In this document: positions 43,396-51,826 of the stretch, one piece after another
How the letters are laid out: the number at the start of each line of letters is the position of its first letter
Position numbering within the stretch: position 1 is the stretch's first letter
Assembly: GCA_027717595.1 (NCBI GenBank)
Contig: JALLOF010000002.1
Span: forward strand, 1 to 64,000
Direction of reading: 5' to 3'
Length of the DNA stretch: 64,000 nucleotides
Origin: Nitrospinae bacterium AH_259_B05_G02_I21
GTDB lineage: Bacteria; JADFOP01
Program-made: the position numbers and the translations under genes
Notes under the pieces: model-generated
The model's input: the letters and a program-made list of their open reading frames with translations, nothing else
What the model was told of the DNA's origin: nothing
The model's database searches: none

Positions 43396-44639
43396 GGCCA
43401 ACGCCCGTTCTGCGCCAAGGCTGAAGCAGCTGTCTTCAAGCCGTACCTAGCGTAAAGCCCCTCGTAGCGGCTCAACCCCACCTCTAGGGAGAAGTACCGA
43501 AGGGCCACCTCCCGGCACCGCTGCCTCAGGGAAGGACCCTCCTCCAGCAGGGCCAAGAGCTCCCGGGCCGCCTGGTCGTATGCCTCCTCGGTCCAGGCCG
43601 ATACTATCACACCCACCCGCTCGCGGCGCACCAGGTCCTCCGTATCTCCTACTCCAGGATTAATAACAACAGGTAGCCCACAGGCCAGGGACTCCCCCAT
43701 CTTGGTAGGGCAGGAGGCCCGCTTCGAAGAGACCGGTTTGATGAAAAATATCGAGGCATGGGCCTCCTGAGCGTTTTCAGGGACGGTTTCATAGGGAACT
43801 TCGCGCACCAGGAAAGCCGACTCATCTATTCCTAGAGTCGATGCAACCCCATATATGGTCTCGGGTGGGCTTGGGGTGAGGAAGGTAAATCTGGCGTCGG
43901 GCCTAAGGCCGCGAAGAGCCTTGAAGAAGGATAGCATCTCGTCCAGCATGTACCAAGTGCCCACAGAGCCTAGGTAAAGGAGGTTCGGCCCTTCCGACCC
44001 CATCTCCGGTCCCTCGTTAGGCCTAAAGCGGTCGCAATCCACACAGGTGGGTATCACGTGAACAGGGGGAAGTTCATAACCACTCTTTTGGGCCCAATCC
44101 ATCAGCACCGCTCGGCCGGCCTCTGAGAGGGAAACGATCTGGTCGGCCTCGGCAAGAAGCCGTCCCTCCATGAGCTTGGCAGCCCGGTATAGAATCCCTC
44201 CTTGTAGCCATAGGCCCCCCTCAACCCGCTCGTCAGCGAAGAAACCCCGCATGTCGAAGATGAAAGGGACGCCACAGAGCCGCTTCAACAACCACGCCAT
44301 GGTAGCGGCGACGTAACTTCTGGCATGGACCACTTGAAGGCGGTCCTCCCGGACCAGACGACTCGCCACCACGACGCCTCGGACCATGTCGTAAAGGGTG
44401 GCTGGAAGAGAAGGATGCTGATGGTACCGTAACGGGTACCAGCGAAGCCCCGCATCCTTGAGACTCTGCTCGAGCCTTTCCCGTCGCTTTAGGTCCGATA
44501 AGCGGCTTGGTTTCTCGAAAGAAAGGAGGCTCAATTGAAGGCCACGGCGTGCGAGGCCTGTTAGATACGGAACAACTTGAGACTGGCCCAAAGGGTCTAG
44601 GGCCCCGTCATAGCTAATATAAAGACTTCTTACTCCCAC
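43392..44639 (-). CDS. GT4 family glycosyltransferase
   Basis: 415 residues. The N-terminal motif LYISYDGALDPLGQSQVVPY is typical of a GT4 subgroup common in exopolysaccharide loci. VVHARSYVAATMA and FIFDMRGFFADERVEGG are also characteristic. The donor domain has LLYLGSVGTWYMLDEML and CPTKMGESLACGLPVVIN, where the E-x7-E is partly replaced. Expected to act in the cytosol on a lipid-linked acceptor. The GTG start is 76 bases downstream of the previous gene, with no good ribosome site seen. It overlaps the GT-C gene by 4 bases. Confidence 0.87.
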   Translation of the reverse strand: MGVRSLYISYDGALDPLGQSQVVPYLTGLARRGLQLSLLSFEKPSRLSDLKRRERLEQSLKDAGLRWYPLRYHQHPSLPATLYDMVRGVVVASRLVREDRLQVVHARSYVAATMAWLLKRLCGVPFIFDMRGFFADERVEGGLWLQGGILYRAAKLMEGRLLAEADQIVSLSEAGRAVLMDWAQKSGYELPPVHVIPTCVDCDRFRPNEGPEMGSEGPNLLYLGSVGTWYMLDEMLSFFKALRGLRPDARFTFLTPSPPETIYGVASTLGIDESAFLVREVPYETVPENAQEAHASIFFIKPVSSKRASCPTKMGESLACGLPVVINPGVGDTEDLVRRERVGVIVSAWTEEAYDQAARELLALLEEGPSLRQRCREVALRYFSLEVGLSRYEGLYARYGLKTAASALAQNGRWP

Positions 44640-44715
44640 CGCTCAGATGTTAACGAAGGTCAGCTCGAAATACTGTTTCCTAGTGGGCGCTGGCTACACA
44701 AATGAACCGAATTCT

Positions 44716-44732
44716 TCAGGAAGGCTTCCTGA
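44716..44732. repeat. 17-bp near-perfect palindrome at a gene end
   Basis: TCAGGAAGGCTTCCTGA reads the same on both strands except for its centre base. It covers the stop codon of the GT-C membrane-protein gene and lies just before the 76-base gap to the next GT4 gene. A small hairpin could form on the transcript, but no T-run follows on the minus strand, so it does not look like an intrinsic terminator. It might mark a protein-binding site or be chance. Confidence 0.35.
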
Positions 44733-46617
44733 TTTGGCCAAGCCACCGTTTGAGCGCTTGACATCCGTAAACAAAGCCGACGATTACACAAATATAGGCC
44801 AGAGGCGTTACCACACCCCGATGGCGAACGTTCTTTGCGGCAATCACGGCATAAAGGGAAAAGGTATAAAGGAGGTATGCTACCACAAGGCGGTGCTCTA
44901 ATTGTTTCTGCCTGACTAAAATCCAGAAGCCTACAGCCAGCAGGGCATAGCCGTAAAGGTTGAGCGCAATGGGGTAGCGATACACGTAGCCACTGGAAGG
45001 ATTGACTAGGAAGATGGGATCGAATAGGCCGAAGTTAGGCTCGATGATGAAGCGCACCCCTCGTTTTACGAACCCCGAGGCCAAAAGGCTTAAAACCTGA
45101 AACGGTTCTTGCACAAGGACAACGAGAGAGCGCAGAACATCCACGAAAGGGTTAAAACCCATAGCCACGAGTGCCTGATTCTCCGGCCCTCCATAAGGGC
45201 CCTCGAAGGTTACCGCCGCCTCGGCTGTGCCGAAGGTAAAGGCTCCATATAGCTGCCAGTTGTAGAGGCAGCCAAGCAGATAGATGGCGACGAAGCCCGC
45301 TAGGTAGCCGGCCGCTGCACCCATCGCTCCGCGCAGTCCAAAGCGTCCTCGGCCCCAACATAGGAACACCAGGACTACCACCAGTGGAAAAAAAATAACC
45401 TCATTGCGCACGGCATAAGCAACCCCCAGCATGCCACCCAATCCCAGGGCCACAAACAGGCGGCGGATGGCCTCTGTGCGGACCGCCCATACAACCAGCA
45501 CCAAGTGAACCATCATGAAGGGGATAAAAAGGGCCTCCATCCCGACAACGGCCGAAAGAAATGTGAGATTCATGCTGAGCACTGAAAGAAGCGCAGCACC
45601 TAGGGCCACGGTAGGTCCAGCGAGCCAGCGGCCTATAAGGAACGCACAAACGGGAACCACCGCCCCGAAAATGGCCTGGACAAATGCAACAGCCAGATAG
45701 TTGTTCAGGCCGAAGAGCCGATAGATAAAGCCAAGGAAGTGCCAGTAACCGAGCCCGCCCATGTAAAGGGCGCTACCCTTCGGGATGTTTTGGCCCTGGG
45801 CGATCATAGCGGCATAGCGCCCATATGCTTGGCCGTCGTCGCTGGCCAGAAGAAAATCAGCACCAGTAAGGTGGACAATCCGCCAGGCAAAGGCAAGGCG
45901 CACGAAAAGAGCCAGGATGAAAATGCCTCCCGCTACCAATGCCGGTCTCTCGACGACAAGCCGGGTGAGCCACTCACCTGTAACTCTCAAATTGGCCCAC
46001 CTCAGGCGATCTCTCGTCGCCCACCCGGCCAACCCACCGGCGGCCATAACACCCACCAATGGCCATAAGCCGACGAAGGCTAGAAGCAAAGCAGAGCCGC
46101 CCGCCGCAGCCCAGAGGAAGGGTGCCACGATGGCCCTAACCCAGTTGGACTCCATAGCGCTTCTTCGTGTAAGGCACCCTGCAGCGTATGCCACCGTCCC
46201 CAAGATAACCGCACCGTAGGCCATTGCATACCATCCGAAAATTCGTCGCGCCTCGCGGAAGGGATGTTCAATAGCCGCGCCGTGGAAGAGTTCTGCTAAC
46301 AACCCCACAAGCTGTGCCGCAAGCCCTACGATCACTACAAAACCCACCATGGCCCAGACTGATTTTCGAAGCATCCACGCCAGGGCCACCCCATAGAGCA
46401 AAAGGATAGCCACGCTCGGCAACGGCATTATCAGGTGTACAGTATGTGTAGGCGCATACTTAGGGTAGACGGTGCTGAAATGGAACCGACCATCGAGACC
46501 CAAAGCGGTGACGGCCACTAAAGCGAGAACTGCCGCGGCAGTGAGTATCCAGACCCTCCCCTGGACCGCCGGGCTAGTTAGGCTTAGCTCGTCACCCATG
46601 TCCGTCTTGCCGCCCAT
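44716..46617 (-). CDS. Large GT-C-like membrane protein
   Basis: About 633 residues with roughly 16 hydrophobic segments, more than usual for ArnT-like enzymes. The first third (about 200 residues, six helices) precedes a second unit that begins VAGGIFILALFVRLAFAWR and carries the acidic loop ASDDGQAYGRYAAMIAQG, as in GT39-type transferases. YMGGLGYWHFLGFIYRLFGL and MEALFIPFMMVHLVLVVWAV follow. So an extra N-terminal membrane module seems fused to a GT-C core. The second of two adjacent ATGs is used, with AGGAG 7 bases upstream; it overlaps the methyltransferase gene by 26 bases. Function: probable transfer of a lipid-linked sugar, undetermined acceptor. Confidence 0.78.
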   Translation of the reverse strand: MGGKTDMGDELSLTSPAVQGRVWILTAAAVLALVAVTALGLDGRFHFSTVYPKYAPTHTVHLIMPLPSVAILLLYGVALAWMLRKSVWAMVGFVVIVGLAAQLVGLLAELFHGAAIEHPFREARRIFGWYAMAYGAVILGTVAYAAGCLTRRSAMESNWVRAIVAPFLWAAAGGSALLLAFVGLWPLVGVMAAGGLAGWATRDRLRWANLRVTGEWLTRLVVERPALVAGGIFILALFVRLAFAWRIVHLTGADFLLASDDGQAYGRYAAMIAQGQNIPKGSALYMGGLGYWHFLGFIYRLFGLNNYLAVAFVQAIFGAVVPVCAFLIGRWLAGPTVALGAALLSVLSMNLTFLSAVVGMEALFIPFMMVHLVLVVWAVRTEAIRRLFVALGLGGMLGVAYAVRNEVIFFPLVVVLVFLCWGRGRFGLRGAMGAAAGYLAGFVAIYLLGCLYNWQLYGAFTFGTAEAAVTFEGPYGGPENQALVAMGFNPFVDVLRSLVVLVQEPFQVLSLLASGFVKRGVRFIIEPNFGLFDPIFLVNPSSGYVYRYPIALNLYGYALLAVGFWILVRQKQLEHRLVVAYLLYTFSLYAVIAAKNVRHRGVVTPLAYICVIVGFVYGCQALKRWLGQIRKPS

Positions 46618-47560
46618 CATCTGGCTCCTGAGGCGTTGCAAATAATACCAGCTCGTCATACCTGCCTACCCATCTCCCTACCAGTTGGGCACACCGCACG
46701 CCCTCCTGAATAAAGATATCAGCGAGCCGATTTCTCCTCATGCGGTGAGCGACGGCCTGTCTGAGGTCGAGGGCATCTATCTCGACAACCTCCTGTCCGT
46801 AGACGTGTACTACTCGATAGCCGGCCTTTGTTAGGGCCCGCCGTATAGCCGTCTCGCTGAACTGATAGAGATGCATAGAAGGACTATCAGTTTGAAAAAG
46901 AACCTCCAAAGGCCAGGTCAGCTTGTTGGCAGAAAGCCAGTGGGCCCAGTAGGTGAGGCGGTGGATTAGGCCGTCGACATTGGGCACTATCACGACGAGG
47001 AGGCCATTCGCCGCCAATCGGCTCTGGAGGCGACGCAGATTGTCAAATGGGTTGGGAAGGTGCTCTAATACGTTCGCCAAGAGGATGATGTCGTACAGGC
47101 CCGGGAGCTCTTCGGCCGAGGCGACATCCCCCTCACGCACGTTAAGGCCGCGTTTGTCGCGGGCGATGGCCACCACCTCCTTTGACGGCTCCAAGCCCAA
47201 AACCTCAAAACCGGCCTTTGCTGCCACCTCCAGAAACCACCCAAAGGAGCAGCCGATATCGAGGACTCGCCCTGTCTGGAGAAATCGCTGGATTTCCTTC
47301 ACCAGCCGGGTGAATGTCCGGCGCCGAAAGGGCCCATAATACTCCTCGAAGAGGCCCAGCTCAATCGGGTCATAGTAACGCTCAGGGAAGGAGGCACCCT
47401 TCTTGACCTGAAAGGAAACTAGGCGACAGGTCAAGCACTGATCGGCGTGCCCTCGATCTAGTGCCGCCACGGTCCGGTGCCGCACACCGTCGCATACAGG
47501 ACAACTGGACGAGTCCTGGTGGGCCTGCAAAGTCTGCTGTTGAGCAAACCGCCGTCCCAT
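46592..47560 (-). CDS. Class I SAM methyltransferase with N-terminal zinc-binding motif
   Basis: 322 residues. SCPVCDGVRHRT and DQCLTCRLVSFQ form the N-terminal Cys pairs. VLDIGCSFGWFLEVAA, VLGLEPSKEVVAIA and IILLANVLEHLPNP make up the catalytic core, and VVIVPNVDGLIHRLTYW is typical of the sugar-methyltransferase group. The ATG is 4 bases after the stop of the GT2-methyltransferase fusion gene; a longer frame that runs 96 bases into that gene is unlikely. Probably methylates the growing glycan. Same architecture as the genes at 13.9 and 31.6 kb. Confidence 0.87.
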   Translation of the reverse strand: MGRRFAQQQTLQAHQDSSSCPVCDGVRHRTVAALDRGHADQCLTCRLVSFQVKKGASFPERYYDPIELGLFEEYYGPFRRRTFTRLVKEIQRFLQTGRVLDIGCSFGWFLEVAAKAGFEVLGLEPSKEVVAIARDKRGLNVREGDVASAEELPGLYDIILLANVLEHLPNPFDNLRRLQSRLAANGLLVVIVPNVDGLIHRLTYWAHWLSANKLTWPLEVLFQTDSPSMHLYQFSETAIRRALTKAGYRVVHVYGQEVVEIDALDLRQAVAHRMRRNRLADIFIQEGVRCAQLVGRWVGRYDELVLFATPQEPDDGRQDGHG

Positions 47561-47564
47561 CCCA

Positions 47565-48959
47565 TCACCTGTTAAATCCAGCAGCAGCAATCCAGCCAAA
47601 AACCCCCAAATTCTTGAACTCCTCCACCACAACGCGGCCAAAGCCGACCTTTTCAAACACCTCGCGCAGCTCCTTAGTCCGGTAGAGCTTGTAATAGCCC
47701 TCTTCGTTAAAATAGGACTCGATCCTGGGCCCTAACAGGCGTACAGTCTCGAGCAAAGCCTTCCACGCCCACCCGTCATCTGGAACTATGGCTATGGTTA
47801 CGCGAGCAACCCGCTTCATCTCCTTGACCACACTAACTGGGTCTTCAAAATGCTCCAGCGTCCCAGCGTTCCAGCACAAATCGAATTTCTTATCCTCGAA
47901 CGGCATCTGCAGAATCGATTCCTGATGAACGGTTATGGGTGCGCTGGCGAGTTCGGCCTGGCGTTTCGCTAAGGCAATAGCGTCGGGAGATATGTCAAGC
48001 GCAGCGATGCTATCCCCACGCTTTTTGTGCAACATGATGGACGCCAGGGCCGAGCCACATCCCGCCTCAAGGATCCTGCCCGGCTCGGTGTGCTTCATTG
48101 CAAATTTGACAAAGTTCCTAACCCAATAGTGTTTCCTGAAAAGCAGGAGAAACTTTCCAAAGAGAGTCTGTCTCTGGACAACCCAGTGGGGACCCCAGTC
48201 CCTGGTCCGGCTTGCGGCCCCCCCGGAGACATTTTCCATGGAGGATTTCGCGAACGAGCGCCGATGGATGAAAAGGTGCAGGACTGTCTGGAGGTACTGG
48301 CGGCTCATGCGGGCAATGGACAGCTTGCTTACCCCGCTTTCTCGACCATACCAGCGCACTGGAATCTGGACCATGGAAAAACCGAGCAGGTGGGCCTTTA
48401 TGGGCAGCTCCACGGTGATGTTGAAGTAGTCGGACTCGACGGGCTCGATGGCCCGAATAGCTCGCATGCTGTACGCTTTGAAAGCGTTGGTAATATCGTT
48501 GGACTTCACACCAAAGAGCCATTTAATGCCCCAGTTTGCCAGCCTGTTGACAATGAGTTTCAAGTGAGGGTAGTCCTTGTGCGAGCCACCCGGGATGAAG
48601 CGGGAGCCGTAGACGACATCGTATCCCTCGTGAATTTTACGGGCCATGGCGACGACATCTTCGGAGTCGTCGGAGTGATCGCCCATTACGAAACATATGG
48701 CGTCGCCCGTCGACGCCTCAATACCCGCCCGCAGGGCTTTCCCGAAACCCGGTTCGCTCGCCCTGTGAACGGCTCTGACCTCAGGGTACTGCGCGGTCAA
48801 CTCCTCCATAATAACCCTTGTTCCGTCGGTACTGTTGTCCTGAATCACGATTACTTCATAGAAAATATCCACACGCTTGAAGGCCTCGATTAGCTCCTCC
48901 ACCACTTGGCGGATAGTGTCTTCTTCGTTGTGAGCCGGGATAATTATGGAAAATTTCAT
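47565..48959 (-). CDS. Fusion protein: GT2 glycosyltransferase plus SAM methyltransferase
   Basis: 464 residues with two catalytic domains. Residues 1-235 are a GT2 of the DPM1 type: FSIIIPAHNEEDTIRQVVEE, VIQDNSTDGT, FVMGDHSDDSEDVV (acidic metal site), GSRFIPGGSHKDYP and NAFKAYSMRAIRAI. After a linker of about 30 residues comes a class I methyltransferase (about 270-464): RILEAGCGSALASIML, IAALDISPDAIALA and CWNAGTLEHFEDPVSVV. There is no stop or frame change between them. Each domain looks complete and active, suggesting transfer and methylation of one residue by one polypeptide. The ATG follows a gap of 164 bases with no convincing promoter. Confidence 0.87.
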   Translation of the reverse strand: MKFSIIIPAHNEEDTIRQVVEELIEAFKRVDIFYEVIVIQDNSTDGTRVIMEELTAQYPEVRAVHRASEPGFGKALRAGIEASTGDAICFVMGDHSDDSEDVVAMARKIHEGYDVVYGSRFIPGGSHKDYPHLKLIVNRLANWGIKWLFGVKSNDITNAFKAYSMRAIRAIEPVESDYFNITVELPIKAHLLGFSMVQIPVRWYGRESGVSKLSIARMSRQYLQTVLHLFIHRRSFAKSSMENVSGGAASRTRDWGPHWVVQRQTLFGKFLLLFRKHYWVRNFVKFAMKHTEPGRILEAGCGSALASIMLHKKRGDSIAALDISPDAIALAKRQAELASAPITVHQESILQMPFEDKKFDLCWNAGTLEHFEDPVSVVKEMKRVARVTIAIVPDDGWAWKALLETVRLLGPRIESYFNEEGYYKLYRTKELREVFEKVGFGRVVVEEFKNLGVFGWIAAAGFNR

Positions 48960-49123
48960 GACAAACTAGATTCTCAGACCTTTAGGCGTTGGGGATTGTA
49001 TTAAGGAAGCTTTGGCCTCCAAGGGAGGGGGCCCGCCTTCCACTTCAGCCTGGTTCACCCTTAGAGACTGCGAGGCTATCACTTTTTCCTCTTCGCACTG
49101 ATAGCGTCCGTTCAATGACACTT

Positions 49124-50116
49124 TCACCCTTTGGCCGTACCGCGAGATGGAGAGAATCTAGATAAAAATCGATCGCGCCAAAGCCAGTGGAAGAGGCCGG
49201 AGAACATGGCGCTATCCACCGTGAACAAAACCAAAGCGACCCCTCCGACAAGCAAAGGGTTTAGCACCTTCAACCACCTACGGGTCTCGCTTTTTAACCA
49301 GACGTTTTTGGCGGCCCTAATAACGTAAAAGAGGGGCAACCCCAAGAACCACGTTTTTTTATGAATGAAGCCCAAGACCGTCACTGGGGCCAATAGGACG
49401 TATAGGCGAAGGACCGGTAAGTGCCAGTCTCTTGCCAAGCCCGCAATGAGGTCGTGGCGAGAGTAAAGCGCGTACTTGCGGAAGGTCTTGCCGAAGCTTG
49501 AGGGAATCTCCCACTGAACCATCGCTCTTGGGGCGTAGGCAATTTTGTAACGGCCCGCCTTCCTTATTCTGCCCATGAAAATCCTGTCCTCGCCAGCCCT
49601 AAGGTCGGGAAAGCCGCCGACCTCCTTCCAGACCTTCCTCTTCATCAGACTGGAGGCGATGAAGTGGGTCCTGGTAGGAATTCCCTCCACCAGGGATTTT
49701 GGCTTGACATGGGCGTATGCCGCACATCTTAGATAGAAGCTACTAGTCACCGGCTCAAAGGCCCCATAGACCACGTCTACCTCTGGGTCCTTCTCCATGG
49801 GCTCTAGGAGCCTTTTCATCCAGTCTGGGTGATGTCGGACACCGGCGTCGGTAAAAGCGAGAATTTCGCATTCCGTGGCCTCTGCCGCCAGGTTCCTGCC
49901 CGTCCCAGGAAACGCGTGATCCGCTAGGACCACGGTCAACGGTAAGCCACGCTCTTTCCACACCATTAACCGCTCCACCGTCCCGTCCGTAGAGCCACCG
50001 TCGGTGACCACAATCTCTGCAGGGGATAGGGTCTGCGCAAGGAGGCTCTCCATGAGCTGATCAATGGCCGCGCCCTCGTTCTTGACCGGGATGATGACGG
50101 CGACCTTACAATCCAT
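49124..50116 (-). CDS. GT2 family glycosyltransferase with C-terminal membrane segment
   Basis: 330 residues. VAVIIPVKNEGAAIDQLMES, IVVTDGGSTDGTVERL, ILAFTDAGVRHHPDWMKRL (DAG in place of DxD), VDVVYGAFEP and GEDRIFMGRIRKAG match GT2 enzymes of exopolysaccharide synthesis. Two hydrophobic stretches near the end (LYVLLAPVTVLGFIHK and LLVGGVALVLFTVDSAMF) probably anchor it. The ATG used overlaps the flippase stop by 11 bases; the longer open frame upstream lies over the flippase gene. It would add a sugar on the cytosolic face before export. The 164-base stretch downstream has no clear terminator. Confidence 0.86.
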   Translation of the reverse strand: MDCKVAVIIPVKNEGAAIDQLMESLLAQTLSPAEIVVTDGGSTDGTVERLMVWKERGLPLTVVLADHAFPGTGRNLAAEATECEILAFTDAGVRHHPDWMKRLLEPMEKDPEVDVVYGAFEPVTSSFYLRCAAYAHVKPKSLVEGIPTRTHFIASSLMKRKVWKEVGGFPDLRAGEDRIFMGRIRKAGRYKIAYAPRAMVQWEIPSSFGKTFRKYALYSRHDLIAGLARDWHLPVLRLYVLLAPVTVLGFIHKKTWFLGLPLFYVIRAAKNVWLKSETRRWLKVLNPLLVGGVALVLFTVDSAMFSGLFHWLWRDRFLSRFSPSRGTAKG

Positions 50117-51590
50117 CAGATGAGAACGCCTCTTGAGACGGGGGTGACGCCAGCCATCCTCGAACCATAGCGAAGGCCTCACGGAGCTCACGCTTTTCCA
50201 CCACGATCGCTGCCCAGAGGCCCAAGAGGGCCAGGGGTACCACAATGGTGAAGACCGATCCTCCGGGCATGAGGGCCATCGCAACCAATACCGCCAAGGA
50301 CCAGCTCAGAGCCTGGCGGTTTTTGGACTCCAGGCGCAGTCCCAAAACTTTGACGTGATAGGCGTAATTAAACGCAGCAAAGACCACATAGCTGACCAGG
50401 TAAGCTCCCACTAACCCTAATATTCCGAAGCGGGGCATGAACAACCAGAAGACCGCAACCCACATAAGGTTCTGACACACCGCGAAGCTTATATATGCCC
50501 GCAGCGCCCCCAGGGCCAGCAGTGAGCCGTTTAAGATATAGGCGACGAGAAAAAAGCCGTCGCCCAAAAGCTGGAGAGGAAAGAGGCGTGTAGCCGGCAG
50601 GAATTCGCTGGAATAAACCAGGTAGACGATAGGCTGGCGAAAGGCCATCAAACCCGCAACGATAGGGATGAAGCAGAGGAGGCTGAACCGAACCGCCCTG
50701 TTGATCTCCGCTACTCGCTCGGTATTGTCGACCGCCTGGCACATGGCGGGATAGTAGTGGCCCCACAACCCGTTGGTCAACAGCACCAAATAGAGGTTGT
50801 GAATAGCATAAACCACCTGGTAGTATCCGTTGGCTTCTAGCCCCAGGTCCCGGACCACGAGGGAACGCATATAAAGCAAGGCCAATAGCCCCATTACACC
50901 ACCGGCAAATCCCGCCGCCCCATACGAGAGCAAGCCTTTTACCTCCCGCGTGACGAGTCGGAGACGAAACAGGGGACGGAAAGGGATCCGCCGGTGGAGG
51001 TACCAGAGGTTGACCCCCGCCCCCCAGCAAGCGACAACCACCAGGGAGATGAAGGCGCCCCGGACTCCCAGAAAGGCGATGAGGAGCACGAAGGGGACCA
51101 GCCCTCCCACCGCCGTCATGATGGCCACCCGGGTATAGGTGCCGTATTCGAGGAAGCCGTAGAATAGGGGTCCCCCTAAGCCGGAGGCCAGCACCATGAG
51201 CGGGATGGCGAGGGCCACCAGAGCTACCCATGGAGCGTACGCGACCGAAGCGAAGAGGAAGTGGGACAGCGGCCGAACGGCGACGAGCACCCCCGCCACC
51301 AAAATAACCGCCAGACCAATCTGGAGGGTGATAGAGCTGTGGATGACGTCGCCCAATCGGCTCTCCTCGCCCGTGCTCTGGTACTGCGACACGTACCTGA
51401 TAATGCCCGTGCCCATCGAAAGGGTCGCCACGGTGGTTGCTAGGCTGAGGAACATGGTCGCCTGGGCCAGGAGGCCTACGCCGTCGGGTCCAAGCATGAA
51501 GGCTGCGTACTTGCCCCGCACCAATGCCACTACAATGTTGACGAGGGAGAATGTCCCGATGACTGCCGCGGCGGTGGCTAAGCGTCGCAT
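50106..51590 (-). CDS. Wzx-type polysaccharide flippase (MOP superfamily)
   Basis: 494 residues with about 14 membrane helices. LVNIVVALVRGKYAAFMLGPDGVGLL at the N-terminus and MGTGIIRYVSQYQSTGEE are typical of O-antigen flippases. LGGPLFYGFLEYGTYTRVAI and FFLVAYILNGSLLALGALRAY are further internal segments. It is the second flippase of the window and differs in sequence from the one at 17.4 kb, so two separate export systems, or one replaced by the other, have accumulated. The ATG is followed by a normal N-terminus; the 236 bases upstream hold no gene that I can support. Confidence 0.9.
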   Translation of the reverse strand: MRRLATAAAVIGTFSLVNIVVALVRGKYAAFMLGPDGVGLLAQATMFLSLATTVATLSMGTGIIRYVSQYQSTGEESRLGDVIHSSITLQIGLAVILVAGVLVAVRPLSHFLFASVAYAPWVALVALAIPLMVLASGLGGPLFYGFLEYGTYTRVAIMTAVGGLVPFVLLIAFLGVRGAFISLVVVACWGAGVNLWYLHRRIPFRPLFRLRLVTREVKGLLSYGAAGFAGGVMGLLALLYMRSLVVRDLGLEANGYYQVVYAIHNLYLVLLTNGLWGHYYPAMCQAVDNTERVAEINRAVRFSLLCFIPIVAGLMAFRQPIVYLVYSSEFLPATRLFPLQLLGDGFFLVAYILNGSLLALGALRAYISFAVCQNLMWVAVFWLFMPRFGILGLVGAYLVSYVVFAAFNYAYHVKVLGLRLESKNRQALSWSLAVLVAMALMPGGSVFTIVVPLALLGLWAAIVVEKRELREAFAMVRGWLASPPSQEAFSSDGL

Positions 51591-51826
51591 GGGACTCCAT
51601 CGCCGTTAGGCCAACCTCTACAGGGCTTCCGTAAAATCAAGAGCACGGTCAGCATTCCGGTTTTCCCAAAGGCGATTTTGGGTAACGAGGAGATACCTCT
51701 TCCCATGGGAAGAAGGAAATCCCTGGGTTGACGATGCGTTTTTCGTCATGCCACCAGGCCACCCCCATCATAAAACGCAAGGCGATGTTTTCATCGGGCT
51801 GGTTTCGGCCTCCCCTCTCTGCTTGT

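Noticed and set aside
49052-49110. Hairpin downstream of the GT2 gene (GCTATCA...TGATAGC)
   Set aside because: Loop of 17 bases and no T-run; not a credible terminator.
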